From: Vibrio cyclitrophicus | GTDB lineage: Bacteria > Pseudomonadota > Gammaproteobacteria > Enterobacterales > Vibrionaceae | Direction of reading: 5' to 3' | Assembly: GCF_024347435.1 (NCBI RefSeq) | Contig: NZ_AP025480.1 | Location: forward strand, 2,480,001-2,544,000 | Length of the DNA stretch: 64,000 nucleotides | Part shown: piece by piece, positions 28,850 through 40,003 of the stretch | How positions within the stretch are numbered: the stretch's first letter is position 1 | Layout: every line of letters starts with the position of its first letter | Translations under genes and position numbers: made by a program | Notes under the pieces: model-generated | Databases searched by the model: none | Told to the model about the DNA's origin: nothing | Seen by the model: the letters and a program-made list of their open reading frames with translations, nothing else

Positions 28850-31426
28850 ATGCAAGAACAATATAACCCGCAAGAGATTGAACAAAAGGTTCAACAACAC
28901 TGGGATAACAGCGAAACTTTCGTTGTAAGTGAAGACCCAAACAAAGAAAAATTCTACTGTCTTTCTATGTTCCCATACCCAAGTGGTCGACTGCACATGG
29001 GCCACGTGCGTAACTACACCATCGGTGATGTGGTATCTCGTTTCCAACGTCTACAAGGTAAAAACGTAATGCAACCTATCGGTTGGGATGCATTCGGCCT
29101 GCCTGCAGAAAATGCAGCTGTAAAAAACAACACGGCGCCTGCACCATGGACTTACGAAAACATTGAGTACATGAAAAACCAGCTAAAGCTTTTAGGCTTT
29201 GGTTACGACTGGAACCGTGAATTCGCAACGTGTACACCTGAGTACTACCGTTGGGAGCAAGAGTTCTTCACCAAGCTTTATGAAAAAGGCCTAGTTTACA
29301 AGAAGACCTCTTCTGTGAACTGGTGTCCAAACGACCAAACTGTACTTGCAAACGAGCAAGTGGAAGACGGTTGCTGCTGGCGTTGTGACACCCCAGTAGA
29401 ACAAAAGAAGATTCCACAGTGGTTCATTAAAATCACTGAATACGCTCAAGAGCTACTAGACGATCTAGATAACCTTGAAGGTTGGCCTGAAATGGTTAAA
29501 ACCATGCAGCGTAACTGGATCGGTCGCTCTGAAGGTGTTGAGCTATCTTTCGCTGTTAACGGCGAAGAAGCACCGCTAGAAGTTTACACAACACGTCCAG
29601 ACACGCTAATGGGTGTTTCTTACGTTGGTATCGCTGCTGGTCACCCACTTGCAGAGAAAGCATCGAAGAACAACCCTGAACTTGCAGCATTCGTTGATGA
29701 ATGTCGCAACACGAAAGTGGCTGAAGCCGAATTAGCAACAATGGAAAAGAAAGGTATGGATACTGGCCTAACAGCTATCCACCCTCTTAACGGTCGTGTT
29801 GTGCCAGTTTACGTAGCAAACTTCGTTCTTATGGATTACGGCACAGGTGCGGTAATGGCGGTTCCAGCTCACGATCAACGTGATTACGAATTCGCAACTA
29901 AGTACGGTATCGATATCATTCCGGTAATCAAACCTGAAGATGGTTCTGAACTGGATGTATCTGAAGCGGCTTACACAGAGAAAGGTGTACTGTTCGATTC
30001 TGGCGAATTCGATGGTCTTGCGTTCCAAGAAGCATTCGATGCAATAGCTGCGAAACTTGAAGCTGAAGGCAAAGGTAAGAAAACAGTAAACTTCCGTCTA
30101 CGTGACTGGGGTGTTTCTCGTCAGCGTTACTGGGGCGCTCCAATCCCAATGGTAACGACAGAAGACGGTGAAGTTCACCCAGTACCAGCAGACCAACTGC
30201 CCGTTATTCTTCCTGAAGACGTGGTAATGGATGGCGTTACTAGCCCAATCAAAGCAGACAAGTCTTGGGCTGAAACAACATTCAATGGCGAACCTGCGCT
30301 GCGTGAAACTGATACGTTTGATACTTTCATGGAATCTTCATGGTACTACGCACGTTACTGTTCACCACAAGCTGACGACATTCTAGATCCAGAAAAAGCA
30401 AACTACTGGCTACCGGTTGACCAATACGTTGGTGGTATCGAGCATGCTTGTATGCACCTGCTTTACTCTCGTTTCTTCCACAAGCTTCTACGTGATGCTG
30501 GTTACGTGACATCTGATGAACCGTTCAAGCAACTTCTATGTCAAGGCATGGTTCTGGCTGACGCGTTCTATCACGAAAACGAAAAAGGCACCAAAGAGTG
30601 GATTGCTCCGACTGACGTAACGGTTGAACGTGACGGTAAAGGTCGCATCGAAAAAGCAGTCGACGCTCAAGGCCGCGAAGTTGAACACTCAGGCATGATC
30701 AAAATGTCTAAGTCTAAAAACAACGGTATAGACCCACAAGAGATGGTAGACAAGTACGGCGCTGATACTGTACGTCTATTCATGATGTTTGCATCACCTG
30801 CAGATATGACTCTTGAGTGGCAAGAGTCTGGCGTTGAAGGTGCAAACCGTTTCCTTAAACGTGTTTGGAAACTGGTTCATGCTCACTCTTCTAAAGGTGC
30901 TGCTGAATCTGTTGATGCTTCTGCGCTATCTGGCGACCAGAAAGCACTTCGTCGTGATATCCACAAGACTATCGCGAAAGTAACGGACGATATCGGCCGT
31001 CGCCAAACGTTCAACACAGCCATCGCTGCAATCATGGAACTGATGAATAAGCTAGCGAAAGCACCTCAAGAATCTGTACAAGATCGTGCAATCCTTGATG
31101 AAGCACTAAAAGCTGTCGTTCGCATGCTTTACCCAATGACGCCACACATCTCTTACGAAATGTGGATTGCACTGGGTGAATCAAACGTAGATTCAGCAAC
31201 ATGGCCAACTTTCGATGAGAAAGCGCTAGTTGAAGACGAGAAGACTATCGTTGTAATGATCAACGGTAAGCTGCGTGCGAAACTGACTGTTGCTGCTGAC
31301 GCAACCGAAGAGCAAGTTCGTGAACTTGGTCTAAACGATGAGAACGCTAAAAAGTTCCTAGATGACCTAACGATCCGTAAGGTCATCTTCGTACCTGGTA
31401 AGCTTCTAAACATCGTTGCTAACTAA
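28850..31426 (+). CDS. leuS: Leucyl-tRNA synthetase
   Basis: Class I synthetase, 858 aa. HMGH at residues 49-52 (HIGH motif), KMSKS at 618-622, a CP1 editing domain in between ([14 protein letters not shown], with the T-rich and [12 protein letters not shown] pocket) and a zinc-type ZN-1 segment near [21 protein letters not shown]. Codon use is strongly biased to preferred codons. Its cognate tRNA-Leu(TAG) is present in nine copies 9 kb upstream. First gene of the leuS-lptE-holA series. Confidence 0.98.
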   Translation: MQEQYNPQEIEQKVQQHWDNSETFVVSEDPNKEKFYCLSMFPYPSGRLHMGHVRNYTIGDVVSRFQRLQGKNVMQPIGWDAFGLPAENAAVKNNTAPAPWTYENIEYMKNQLKLLGFGYDWNREFATCTPEYYRWEQEFFTKLYEKGLVYKKTSSVNWCPNDQTVLANEQVEDGCCWRCDTPVEQKKIPQWFIKITEYAQELLDDLDNLEGWPEMVKTMQRNWIGRSEGVELSFAVNGEEAPLEVYTTRPDTLMGVSYVGIAAGHPLAEKASKNNPELAAFVDECRNTKVAEAELATMEKKGMDTGLTAIHPLNGRVVPVYVANFVLMDYGTGAVMAVPAHDQRDYEFATKYGIDIIPVIKPEDGSELDVSEAAYTEKGVLFDSGEFDGLAFQEAFDAIAAKLEAEGKGKKTVNFRLRDWGVSRQRYWGAPIPMVTTEDGEVHPVPADQLPVILPEDVVMDGVTSPIKADKSWAETTFNGEPALRETDTFDTFMESSWYYARYCSPQADDILDPEKANYWLPVDQYVGGIEHACMHLLYSRFFHKLLRDAGYVTSDEPFKQLLCQGMVLADAFYHENEKGTKEWIAPTDVTVERDGKGRIEKAVDAQGREVEHSGMIKMSKSKNNGIDPQEMVDKYGADTVRLFMMFASPADMTLEWQESGVEGANRFLKRVWKLVHAHSSKGAAESVDASALSGDQKALRRDIHKTIAKVTDDIGRRQTFNTAIAAIMELMNKLAKAPQESVQDRAILDEALKAVVRMLYPMTPHISYEMWIALGESNVDSATWPTFDEKALVEDEKTIVVMINGKLRAKLTVAADATEEQVRELGLNDENAKKFLDDLTIRKVIFVPGKLLNIVAN

Positions 31427-31486
31427 TTTCGTTAGCACAATGCAATTGCTAAAGAATTAACGAACTTAATTCATCAAAAGCAGTCT

Positions 31487-31521
31487 GTAGACAGGGTAGC
31501 TAATTACCCTGTCTACTTATT
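31487..31521 (+). terminator. Hairpin after leuS, probable (partial) terminator
   Basis: Perfect 12-bp stem GTAGACAGGGTA / TACCCTGTCTAC, 6-nt loop, then TTATTTAAG. T-run is weak, so readthrough to lptE is possible. Confidence 0.6.
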
Positions 31522-31608
31522 TAAGCGCTTTACTTTCAGTGACTAACCCCACGCCAAAAAGCTAAAGCCTTTAAATAAGTATTCTACCTTCATGAGAGCC
31601 ATAAAATA

Positions 31609-32265
31609 ATGCGCCTGATTTCACTATCTTCATTGAAAGTTACTATTGTTATTCTAACCGTTAGCCTATTGAGTGCCTGTGGTTTCCACCTACGCGGTGA
31701 TTACTCAGTGCCAGAAGAACTTAACAAGATCTCTGTGACCAGTTACGACCAATACAGCACGTTTACACGTATGATGAAAGGTCAGCTGCGTATGAATGAT
31801 GTAGAAATTATCCCACCAGCTGGAAACACACCGAATTTGCATATTATTAGCGAAAGCGTGAGTGAGCGAACTCTATCTCTTTATCAAAATACTCGTGCGG
31901 CAGAGAAAGAGCTGACGTTCAGAGCTAGGTATCGCGTAACGATACCAGAGCTTGGTGATAAAACATTCTCGACTAGCGTAACCCGTAGCTATCTAGATAA
32001 CCCGTTAACTGCACTTGCGAAGTCGGTTGAACGAGACATGATCGAAGATGAAATGCGTAAGTTGGCAACAAGCCAAATCCTTCGTCAGATGGCTCGATTA
32101 AAAGCCAACATAGCGGCAGATAACATGGACCTAGAAGCGTTAGAGCACGTTCAAGTAAAAGAACTTGAGAAGCAATACAACATCAAAAACATCGAAATTG
32201 AAGACGCAGAAACAGTACCGACTTCCGAAGAGCAGTCAACACTAAGCGAATCGGCTGAACAATAG
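31609..32265 (+). CDS. lptE: LPS-assembly lipoprotein LptE
   Basis: Outer-membrane lipoprotein that plugs the LptD barrel and helps insert lipopolysaccharide. 218 aa with lipobox L-S-A-C (Cys24) followed by GFHLRGDY, the family signature. RARYRVTIPELG and the C-terminal TSQILRQMARLKA helix are typical; the last ~45 residues are an acidic extension absent from short homologues. Followed by holA at 9 bp. Confidence 0.93.
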   Translation: MRLISLSSLKVTIVILTVSLLSACGFHLRGDYSVPEELNKISVTSYDQYSTFTRMMKGQLRMNDVEIIPPAGNTPNLHIISESVSERTLSLYQNTRAAEKELTFRARYRVTIPELGDKTFSTSVTRSYLDNPLTALAKSVERDMIEDEMRKLATSQILRQMARLKANIAADNMDLEALEHVQVKELEKQYNIKNIEIEDAETVPTSEEQSTLSESAEQ

Positions 32266-32274
32266 GTTTATTTG

Positions 32275-33300
32275 ATGCGTATTTTTGCCGATCGTTTACC
32301 TGAGCAACTTGCAAAGCAGCTAAGTAACGTTTATCTGATTTTTGGCAACGAGCCTTTGTTGCTACAAGAAAGTAGAGAATCGATTCAAAAGGCAGCTAAA
32401 GAGCAAGGCTTCGATGAACGCCATCGCTTTGCGATTGATAATAGCCTCGACTGGAATCAAGTCTACGACTGCACTCAAGCGCTAAGCCTATTCTCTAGCC
32501 GTCAGATCATCGAACTTGAGCTACCAGAATCAGGAGTCAATGCCGCGATAGCAAAAGAGCTTCTCGCGATCTCCGAGCATATCCACAGTGATATATTGTT
32601 GATCTTGGTGGGCACTAAACTCACTAAAGCTCAAGAGAATGCAAAATGGTTTAAGGCGCTCTCGAATCAAGGACATTGGGTCAGCTGCCTAACTCCGGAT
32701 GTTGGCCGACTACCTCAGTTTGTTCAAGCGCGCTGTCGTAAAATCGGTTTACTGCCAGATCCTGAAGCTATTCAAATGCTGGCACAATGGCATGAGGGTA
32801 ATCTATTTGCTCTAACACAAAGCTTAGAAAAATTGGCGCTTCAATATCCAGACGGAAAGCTTACGTTAGTACGCTTAGAAGAGTCTCTAAGCCGCCACAA
32901 TCACTTTACTCCCTTCCATTGGAGTGATGCATTACTGGCAGGTAAAGGCAATCGAGCACAACGAATTCTGAGACAATTGGAAGCGGAAGGTGTCGAGCCA
33001 GTTATCTTGCTGCGTAGCATACAGCGTGAACTTGCTCTGCTATTGCAAATGCAGCAACAAATGAAACAGATGCCGATCAGCCAAGTCTTTGAAAAGCACC
33101 GTATCTGGCAATCTAAAAAGCCTCTTTATAACGCCGCGCTAACAAGAGTTTCAATTTCTCAATTACACTCTTTGTTTGCGCTGCTCACACAAGCAGAATT
33201 GATGACAAAAACTCAATATGAACAGTCGCCTTGGCCACTAATTCATCAGTTAAGTGTAGAGTTTTGTCTCCCTACAGCTTCAATACCATTTCACGCATAA
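32275..33300 (+). CDS. holA: DNA polymerase III delta subunit
   Basis: Clamp-loader subunit that opens the beta sliding clamp. 341 aa; starts MRIFADRLPEQLAKQLSNVYLIFGNEPLLLQES, the family N-terminus with the beta-binding region, followed by an AAA+-like fold without Walker A and a C-terminal collar domain. A TTG three bases earlier is open but the ATG is the natural start. Same lptE-holA pairing as in E. coli. Confidence 0.94.
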   Translation: MRIFADRLPEQLAKQLSNVYLIFGNEPLLLQESRESIQKAAKEQGFDERHRFAIDNSLDWNQVYDCTQALSLFSSRQIIELELPESGVNAAIAKELLAISEHIHSDILLILVGTKLTKAQENAKWFKALSNQGHWVSCLTPDVGRLPQFVQARCRKIGLLPDPEAIQMLAQWHEGNLFALTQSLEKLALQYPDGKLTLVRLEESLSRHNHFTPFHWSDALLAGKGNRAQRILRQLEAEGVEPVILLRSIQRELALLLQMQQQMKQMPISQVFEKHRIWQSKKPLYNAALTRVSISQLHSLFALLTQAELMTKTQYEQSPWPLIHQLSVEFCLPTASIPFHA

Positions 33301-33366
33301 AAGCGTGTTATATTCTAGGGTCAATAGATCCTAAACAAAGCTAATTTCAGATTAAAGGAACACCCT

Positions 33367-33684
33367 GTGTTACGTGAAGAACTAAAAGATTTTCTTGCAG
33401 ACAAAGCCGACGACATGAAAGCAGAATCGATTGTTACCATCGATGTAGAAGGCAAATCAAGTGTTACTGATTACATGATCGTTTGCACTGGTACTTCTAA
33501 GCGCCATGTTGCCTCTATTGCACAACATGTTGCTGATGAAGTCCGTAAAGCAGGTATGCAGCCACTAGGTATGGATGGTCAGCAAGAAGGTGAATGGGTT
33601 GTTCTAGATATGGGCACCAGCATGCTTCACGTTATGCAAGAAGAACATCGTGAACTTTACCAACTAGAAAAACTTTGGGGCTAA
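33367..33684 (+). CDS. rsfS: Ribosome silencing factor RsfS
   Basis: Binds uL14 and blocks subunit joining in slow growth. 105 aa with the Iojap-domain motifs VTDYMIVCTGTSKRHV, GEWVVLDMGTSMLHVM and REHRELYQLEKLW-like ending. GTG start with AAAGGA eight bases upstream. Three bases separate its stop from the rlmH start. Confidence 0.95.
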   Translation: MLREELKDFLADKADDMKAESIVTIDVEGKSSVTDYMIVCTGTSKRHVASIAQHVADEVRKAGMQPLGMDGQQEGEWVVLDMGTSMLHVMQEEHRELYQLEKLWG

Positions 33685-33687
33685 GCG

Positions 33688-34158
33688 TTGAAGATCCAGT
33701 TAATCGCAGTTGGTACAAAAATGCCAAAGTGGGTTGAAGAAGGGTTTAAAGAATATAAACGCCGCTTCCCTCATGATATGCCATTAGAACTCATTGAGAT
33801 CACTGCGGGGAAACGCGGTAAAAATGCTGATATTGCACGAATTCTTCAAAAAGAAGGCGAAGCAATGTTAGCAGCGGTTCCAAAAGGAAATCGCATTGTC
33901 ACGCTCGATATCCCAGGTAAAAAATGGGATACACCACAACTGGCTGAGCAATTGGAAAGTTGGAAACTGGATGGACGTGACGTTTCTATCCTGATTGGCG
34001 GGCCTGAAGGATTAGCTCCTGCATGTAAAGCGGCAGCAGATCAAAGCTGGTCTCTGTCTGCGCTTACTCTCCCTCACCCATTAGTACGCGTTATCATGGC
34101 TGAAAGCTTGTATCGAGCTTGGAGCATCACTGCTAACCATCCTTATCATCGAGAATAA
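33688..34158 (+). CDS. rlmH: 23S rRNA (pseudouridine1915-N3)-methyltransferase RlmH
   Basis: SPOUT methyltransferase acting on helix 69 of 23S rRNA in 70S ribosomes. 156 aa with the knot motifs [13 protein letters not shown] and the C-terminal [18 protein letters not shown] (Tyr-His-Arg end that contacts the target). TTG start. Tight coupling to rsfS and to mrdA 6 bp downstream. Confidence 0.96.
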   Translation: MKIQLIAVGTKMPKWVEEGFKEYKRRFPHDMPLELIEITAGKRGKNADIARILQKEGEAMLAAVPKGNRIVTLDIPGKKWDTPQLAEQLESWKLDGRDVSILIGGPEGLAPACKAAADQSWSLSALTLPHPLVRVIMAESLYRAWSITANHPYHRE

Positions 34159-34164
34159 GCGTTA

Positions 34165-36057
34165 ATGTTACGTAAACGTAGCCAAATCCGTGATTACAAA
34201 GCAGAAGCACGACTATTTACTAGCCGTGCTTTTGTTGCGTTTATGGGGATCATAGTGATGATGTCGATGTTGGTCGTTAACCTGTATAACATTCAGGTCA
34301 ACCAATATCAGGACTATAAAACTCGCTCTAACGACAACCGCATCAAGGTCGTGCCAATTGCACCTAACCGTGGTCTAATTTACGACCGAAACGGTGTACT
34401 CCTGGCTGAAAACCGTCCTGTTTTCAACCTAGAGATCATACCTGAAAAAATTAAAGATATGGATGATACGATCATCCGTTTGCAAACATTAATCGAGATT
34501 CCGCCAGAACGAATCGAACGATTTAACCGTGAGCGTCGCAACTCACGACGTTTCAAATCAGTACCCATTCTAAATCAGCTTACCGAAGAACAGGTTGCGA
34601 TCTTCTCTGTAAACCAACATAAATTCCCGGGAGTTGAAGTGACAGGAACGTTGAAGCGTTTCTATCCTTATGGTGATGTGCTGACTCACGTCATAGGCTA
34701 TGTATCACGTATCAATGATCGCGATATGCAACGCTTAGTTCGAGAAGAGAAAGACGCTAATTACCAAGCTACACGCGATATCGGTAAGCTTGGTATAGAG
34801 CGCTATTATGAAGATATGTTACACGGCACGGCTGGTTATCAAGAAGTCGAAGTAAACAGTCGCGGGCGAGTGATCCGCACGCTCAAGTTTGTTCCTTCCG
34901 TTCCAGGCAAAGATATCGTGCTGAACTTAGATATCAAGCTGCAGTTATACGTACACAAACTACTCGATGGTCGACGTGGTTCGGCGGTCGTTCTCGATCC
35001 CAAAGACAATGGCGTACTAGCGATGGTCTCTAGCCCAAGCTATGATCCCAATGCATTTGTGCATGGTATTTCCTCTAAAGGTTATAACGCGCTATTGCAA
35101 AACAAAGATCGACCTTTGGTTAACCGTGCCACGTTGGGGATTTATCCGCCAGCGTCTACGATCAAACCGTTCATCGCGGTAGCTGCTTTACAAGAAGGCG
35201 TGATCACGCCAAATACAACACGTAATGACCCTGGTTATTGGAAAATACCAAACTCTAAGACAAAACCTTTCCGTGACTGGCTTCGCTGGGGTCACGGAGT
35301 CGTCGATATAGAGAAAGCAATTGAAGAGTCGGTAGATACCTTCTTTTACCAAATAGCCTTTGATCTAGGCATCGATCGCCTATCTAAATGGATGATGATG
35401 TTTGGCTTCGGTGATTACACTGGCATCGATATTCACGAAGAAAGTAAAGCCAATATGCCAACGCGTGAATGGAAAATGGCAAGACACCGTGTGCCTTGGT
35501 ATCAAGGTGATACGATCCCTGTTGGTATTGGCCAAGGCTACTGGACAGCGACACCGATGCAAATCGCGAAGGCAACCTCAGTATTAGTTAATGAAGGGGA
35601 AGTAATCGCCCCTCACTTGTTGCGCTCAACAATTGATAATGGTCAGCCATTCGATGAACAAACAGTATCGGAAATCGAAACCTATCCACCGGTCACTGGG
35701 GTTAAACAAAAATATTGGGATATCGCACAAGAAGGCATGAGGTTGGTAAACCACGGACGCAAAGGAACGGCAAGGCGTTCGTTCCAGAATATGTCTTACC
35801 AAACCGCTGGTAAATCAGGTACCGCACAAGTCTTTGGCCTAAAAGAAGATGAAGAGTACAACGCTGACGAAATCGCAGAGCATTTACGCGATCACGCACT
35901 CTTTACTGGTTATGCGCCTTTTGAAGATCCGGAAGCGGTTGTGACTATCGTATTAGAAAACGCAGGTGGTGGTTCATCAAATGGCGGCCCTGTCGTCAGA
36001 AAAATATTGGACCACATAATCCTCGCTAAAGAAGATGAAAGTAAGGCAACGAAATAA
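34165..36057 (+). CDS. mrdA: Penicillin-binding protein 2 (elongasome transpeptidase)
   Basis: Monofunctional class B PBP that cross-links lateral-wall peptidoglycan with RodA. 630 aa. One N-terminal membrane segment (about residues 20-42), dimerisation domain with [10 protein letters not shown], then the transpeptidase domain: S331-T-I-K334 active site, S-V-D (ESVDTFFYQ) and K-S-G-T ([10 protein letters not shown]). Its stop overlaps the rodA start by one base. Confidence 0.97.
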   Translation: MLRKRSQIRDYKAEARLFTSRAFVAFMGIIVMMSMLVVNLYNIQVNQYQDYKTRSNDNRIKVVPIAPNRGLIYDRNGVLLAENRPVFNLEIIPEKIKDMDDTIIRLQTLIEIPPERIERFNRERRNSRRFKSVPILNQLTEEQVAIFSVNQHKFPGVEVTGTLKRFYPYGDVLTHVIGYVSRINDRDMQRLVREEKDANYQATRDIGKLGIERYYEDMLHGTAGYQEVEVNSRGRVIRTLKFVPSVPGKDIVLNLDIKLQLYVHKLLDGRRGSAVVLDPKDNGVLAMVSSPSYDPNAFVHGISSKGYNALLQNKDRPLVNRATLGIYPPASTIKPFIAVAALQEGVITPNTTRNDPGYWKIPNSKTKPFRDWLRWGHGVVDIEKAIEESVDTFFYQIAFDLGIDRLSKWMMMFGFGDYTGIDIHEESKANMPTREWKMARHRVPWYQGDTIPVGIGQGYWTATPMQIAKATSVLVNEGEVIAPHLLRSTIDNGQPFDEQTVSEIETYPPVTGVKQKYWDIAQEGMRLVNHGRKGTARRSFQNMSYQTAGKSGTAQVFGLKEDEEYNADEIAEHLRDHALFTGYAPFEDPEAVVTIVLENAGGGSSNGGPVVRKILDHIILAKEDESKATK

Positions 36058-37178
36058 TGAAACTTGATCCTTCTACCGGACGAAATAGAGCCTTGTTTGA
36101 AAGGCTGCATATCGACCTACCACTATTACTCGGCATTCTTGTCTTAATGGGTTTTGCCTTATTGATCATGTATAGCGCCAGTGGACAAAGCCTCGCGATG
36201 ATGGACCGCCAAGCGATGCGTATGGTGCTGTCTTTAGGTGTGATGATCTTCTTAGCGCAACTTTCACCCCGAACCTATGAAACCTTGGCACCGCTACTGT
36301 TTGCAGGCGGTGTCATCTTGTTGTTAGGCGTGTTGTTCTTTGGTGAAGCCTCTAAAGGTGCTCAGCGCTGGTTGAACTTTGGCTTTATCAGATTCCAGCC
36401 CTCAGAACTGCTGAAGCTTGCAGTACCTTTAATGCTGGCTCGATTTATCGGTAAGCGCTCACTTCCACCGACTTTCCAAACTTTGGCTATCTCGTTGGTA
36501 ATGGTGTTTGTACCCACGATTCTTATCGCTAAGCAGCCCGACTTAGGCACTTCAATACTCATTGCAGCATCTGGTATCTTTGTGATATTCCTTGCTGGTA
36601 TCAGCTGGAAAATTATAGCGAGTGCTGCGATTGCCCTGGGCGCATTTATTCCGATTTTGTGGTTCTTCTTGATGCGCGAATATCAAAAAGTACGTGTAAG
36701 AACCCTTTTTGATCCTGAATCAGATCCATTAGGTGCGGGTTACCACATTATCCAAAGTAAGATTGCGATAGGTTCTGGTGGGATATCAGGAAAAGGTTGG
36801 TTGCAAGGTACTCAGTCCCAACTGGAATTCATTCCAGAAAGACACACCGACTTCATCTTTGCTGTCATTGCAGAAGAGTGGGGCATGATCGGAATTTTGT
36901 TCTTACTTGCTATCTACCTATTCATTATTGGACGTGGCTTAGTACTTGCTAGCCAGGCTCAAACAGCATTCGGTAGAATGATGGGCGGCAGCATTGTACT
37001 GAGCTTCTTTGTCTATATATTTGTAAACATAGGCATGGTAAGTGGCATTCTTCCAGTGGTTGGGGTTCCTCTTCCTTTGGTTAGCTATGGTGGTACTTCA
37101 ATGGTTACCCTAATGGCTGGTTTTGGTATTTTAATGTCAATCCATACACACAGAAAAGCATTTTCAAAGGCGACTTAA
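36057..37178 (+). CDS. mrdB: RodA SEDS-family peptidoglycan polymerase
   Basis: Inner-membrane glycosyltransferase of the Rod complex, partner of PBP2. 373 aa with about ten membrane segments. [52 protein letters not shown] (catalytic-loop region) and [15 protein letters not shown] are SEDS signatures. TAATG overlap with mrdA indicates translational coupling. Confidence 0.97.
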   Translation: MKLDPSTGRNRALFERLHIDLPLLLGILVLMGFALLIMYSASGQSLAMMDRQAMRMVLSLGVMIFLAQLSPRTYETLAPLLFAGGVILLLGVLFFGEASKGAQRWLNFGFIRFQPSELLKLAVPLMLARFIGKRSLPPTFQTLAISLVMVFVPTILIAKQPDLGTSILIAASGIFVIFLAGISWKIIASAAIALGAFIPILWFFLMREYQKVRVRTLFDPESDPLGAGYHIIQSKIAIGSGGISGKGWLQGTQSQLEFIPERHTDFIFAVIAEEWGMIGILFLLAIYLFIIGRGLVLASQAQTAFGRMMGGSIVLSFFVYIFVNIGMVSGILPVVGVPLPLVSYGGTSMVTLMAGFGILMSIHTHRKAFSKAT

Positions 37179-37181
37179 TCG

Positions 37182-38024
37182 ATGTCTATCAATACAACGT
37201 TAATCAAAAAAGCCCCCTTTGTTGATAGGCTGTCAATCAAAAAGATAGTCTCGATAGTAGGCTTAGCGATGGTAATCAACGGTTGTTCTTCTCAGAAACC
37301 AACAGGCCGCTATGACATTGATTCGGATATTGCGCCAGATACGCCAATATCAGTCGAGCACTTAGAAGATGCTCACCCTCAGTATGAACCTTACAGTTTA
37401 GGCGGTAATAATAACTACACTCTGCGTGGTGAAGATTACAAAATCGTCAGGAAAACAGAAGGGTTTACCGAGAAAGGAAAAGCCTCTTGGTACGGTAAGA
37501 AATTTCATGGTCATTTAACATCAAATGGTGAGATCTATGACATGTATTCGATGTCTGCTGCTCACAAAACCTTGCCAATTCCAAGCTATGTAAAAGTGAC
37601 GAATACCGACAATAATAAAACGACGATTGTTCGTATCAATGACCGAGGTCCATTCCATGAAGGCCGAATTATTGACCTTAGTTATGCGGCGGCTTACAAG
37701 CTCGATGTTTTGAGAACGGGCACAGCTAATGTTGAGATTGAAGTCATCACTGTGGCTATGCCAACTGACGCAAATAAAAAGGCGGCTTTACCGCAATTTA
37801 TTATTCAAGTGGCCACATCACCTCATAAAGATAGAACTGAGAAGTTAGCCAAAAATTTAGGCGAAAAGCTAGCAGTAGCAACGTTTTTGCAGCCAAATGA
37901 TGACAACTACCGATTGATGCTTGGGCCATTTCATGACTATGCTCTGACTCAAGAGAAATTGGAACAAGTTAAGCTAATGGGTTACCCGTCAGCTTATATA
38001 AAGAAACACACGCTAACCCGCTAA
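37182..38024 (+). CDS. rlpA: Septal ring lytic transglycosylase/lipoprotein RlpA
   Basis: Outer-membrane lipoprotein with a double-psi beta-barrel domain and C-terminal SPOR domain; acts on denuded glycan at the septum in Pseudomonas and Vibrio, inactive in E. coli. 280 aa. Lipobox I-N-G-C followed by SSQKP; DPBB core GKASWYGKKFHGHLTSNGEIYDMYSMSAAHKTLP with the catalytic Glu and later Asp (RINDRGPF); SPOR at about residues 205-280. Three bases after mrdB. Confidence 0.93.
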   Translation: MSINTTLIKKAPFVDRLSIKKIVSIVGLAMVINGCSSQKPTGRYDIDSDIAPDTPISVEHLEDAHPQYEPYSLGGNNNYTLRGEDYKIVRKTEGFTEKGKASWYGKKFHGHLTSNGEIYDMYSMSAAHKTLPIPSYVKVTNTDNNKTTIVRINDRGPFHEGRIIDLSYAAAYKLDVLRTGTANVEIEVITVAMPTDANKKAALPQFIIQVATSPHKDRTEKLAKNLGEKLAVATFLQPNDDNYRLMLGPFHDYALTQEKLEQVKLMGYPSAYIKKHTLTR

Positions 38025-38117
38025 TTAATCTAACAGTTACTTCTGGTAATCAGCGCTCTGGTGTGACAGAGTGATTCTGTTAATATATGAATAGTTCACC
38101 AAATAATTGCATTCAAA

Positions 38118-39299
38118 ATGATTAAATCTAATAAACTTGTTAAATCGATTTTTGCTACTTCTGTTGCTCTTTCTGCAACGATAGCTACATCGTCATTCGC
38201 CGCTCCTATTGTTGTTCCTGATGCACCTCAAATCGCCGCTAAGGGTTTTGTTCTGATGGATTACCATTCAGGCAAAGTACTAGCAGAGAAAGAGATGAAC
38301 ACTCAGCTTTCTCCAGCAAGTTTAACCAAGATGATGACGAGCTACGTGATCGGCCAAGAGCTGGATCGTGGCAACATCAATCTAACCGATGACGTTGTTA
38401 TCAGTGAAAATGCTTGGGCTAAAAACTTCCCTGATTCTTCCAAGATGTTCGTGGAAGTGGGCACAACCGTGAAGGTTGAAGAGCTGAACCGTGGCATCAT
38501 CATTCAATCAGGTAATGATGCTTGTGTTGCGATGGCTGAGCACATTGCAGGTTCTGAAGATGCATTTGTTGACCTAATGAACGCATGGGCAAGCTCTATC
38601 GGCATGAAAGACACGCACTTTGCTAATGTGCACGGTCTAGATAACCCGAATCTGTACTCTACCCCTTACGATATGGCTCTACTTGGTCAGGCACTCATTC
38701 GTGACGTTCCTGATGAGTACCGTATCTACTCAGAGAAAAAATTTACATACAACGGCATCACCCAATACAACCGTAATGGTCTGTTATGGGATAAAAGTAT
38801 GAACGTTGATGGCATCAAAACGGGCCACACAAGTAACGCAGGTTACAGCCTAGTAAGCTCAGCGACAGAAGGCAAAATGCGCCTAGTTGCTGTTGTTATG
38901 GGCACTAAAAATGCTAACGCTCGTAAAACAGAAAGCAAAAAGCTACTAAGCTACGGCTTCCGTTTCTTCGAAACAGTGGCACCGCACACAGCTGGAGAAA
39001 CCTTCGTAGAAGAAAAGATCTGGATGGGTAGCCAAGATACTGTGGCACTGGGTGTAGACGAAGATACATTCGTTACTCTACCTCGAGGCCAAGCTAAGAA
39101 CCTGAAAGCAAGTTTCGTTCTTGAAAAAGAACTTGAAGCACCAATCAGCAAAGGCGATGTAGTTGGTAAACTATTCTACCAAGTCGACGGTGAAGACGTA
39201 GCTGAATACCCACTACTAGCACTTGAAGATGTCGACCAAGGCAGCCTATTCAGCCGTCTATGGGACTACCTAGTTCTTCTGTTCAAGGGTTTATTCTAA
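38118..39299 (+). CDS. dacA: D-alanyl-D-alanine carboxypeptidase (PBP5/6)
   Basis: Trims the terminal D-Ala of periplasmic pentapeptides. 393 aa: signal peptide to about residue 28 (SSFA/AP), active site S68-L-T-K71, S131-G-N133 and K234-T-G236, then the PBP5 C-terminal beta domain and an amphipathic membrane anchor (FSRLWDYLVLLFKGLF). Stands after rlpA as in E. coli and has its own terminator. Confidence 0.97.
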   Translation: MIKSNKLVKSIFATSVALSATIATSSFAAPIVVPDAPQIAAKGFVLMDYHSGKVLAEKEMNTQLSPASLTKMMTSYVIGQELDRGNINLTDDVVISENAWAKNFPDSSKMFVEVGTTVKVEELNRGIIIQSGNDACVAMAEHIAGSEDAFVDLMNAWASSIGMKDTHFANVHGLDNPNLYSTPYDMALLGQALIRDVPDEYRIYSEKKFTYNGITQYNRNGLLWDKSMNVDGIKTGHTSNAGYSLVSSATEGKMRLVAVVMGTKNANARKTESKKLLSYGFRFFETVAPHTAGETFVEEKIWMGSQDTVALGVDEDTFVTLPRGQAKNLKASFVLEKELEAPISKGDVVGKLFYQVDGEDVAEYPLLALEDVDQGSLFSRLWDYLVLLFKGLF

Positions 39300-39349
39300 A
39301 CAAGCTAAAGGTTTGTTCTAAGTAAAACCGAATTTGTTGTATAGCTAAC

Positions 39350-39380
39350 CTAATGAGTAAGTTCATGATTTACTCATTAG
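39350..39380. other. Perfect 11-bp inverted repeat downstream of dacA
   Basis: CTAATGAGTAA / TTACTCATTAG with 9 bp between, seven bases before the dacA terminator. Could be an extra RNA hairpin or a protein site. Confidence 0.7.
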
Positions 39381-39386
39381 TGAACT

Positions 39387-39409
39387 AAAAGCCGCTCTGT
39401 GCGGCTTTT
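39387..39409 (+). terminator. Terminator of dacA
   Basis: Stem AAAAGCCGC / GCGGCTTTT, loop TCTGT. Confidence 0.85.
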
Positions 39410-39533
39410 GTTGATCTTGAGTTCGGTGATATTTACACGTAATATTCCGCCTTATTATTCGTGTCTGTTGACCGAAAACGTTTTTTATCGACATTTCGCC
39501 TATTTGCGAGATTCTAGCCTTTTGGAGCTAATC

Positions 39534-39809
39534 ATGAACATCAATTCTGATGCAAAACTAAAAGATCTCTTAGAGTTCCCTTGTTCATTCACTTATAAAG
39601 TTATGGGCCACGCGAAGCCAGAACTGACTGAGCTAGTGCTAGAAGTGATTCAGCGTCATGCTCCTGGTGACTACAGCCCAACGCTAAAACCGAGTGCAAA
39701 AGGTAACTACCACTCTGTTTCTATCAACATTACAGCGACATCAATTGAGCAAGTAGAAACGCTATATAAAGAACTGGGCGAGATCGAAATCGTTCGTATG
39801 GTTCTGTAA
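39534..39809 (+). CDS. ybeD: DUF493 protein YbeD
   Basis: Small conserved protein with an ACT-like fold, function unknown, almost always between dacA and lipB. 91 aa; [41 protein letters not shown] and [20 protein letters not shown] match E. coli YbeD closely. The frame opens at 39399 but that DNA holds the tail of the dacA terminator region, and GGAG sits seven bases before the ATG at 39534. Confidence 0.95.
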   Translation: MNINSDAKLKDLLEFPCSFTYKVMGHAKPELTELVLEVIQRHAPGDYSPTLKPSAKGNYHSVSINITATSIEQVETLYKELGEIEIVRMVL

Positions 39810-39826
39810 TCTTCGATTACACATGA

Positions 39827-39855
39827 AAACAGCGGCTTATTGCCGCTGTTTTTGT
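39827..39855 (+). terminator. Terminator of ybeD
   Basis: 10-bp stem AAACAGCGGC / GCCGCTGTTT, loop TTATT, T-run. Confidence 0.88.
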
Positions 39856-40003
39856 TTAAAGCGACCTATCAGCACCCAAAACATTCAACTTAATTTTCAA
39901 TAAATACAAAGAAAGTTGAAAAACCTTGCAGTCCGTCTGTAGTTAGAATCATGTTTCGCGTTTATAATGCGTTCACTTTATTAATCCTTGAGGGAGTGCT
40001 GCT

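Noticed and set aside
39399..39533. 45-residue N-terminal extension of YbeD
   Set aside because: Begins within the dacA terminator and has no homologous pattern; a good ribosome site precedes the inner ATG.
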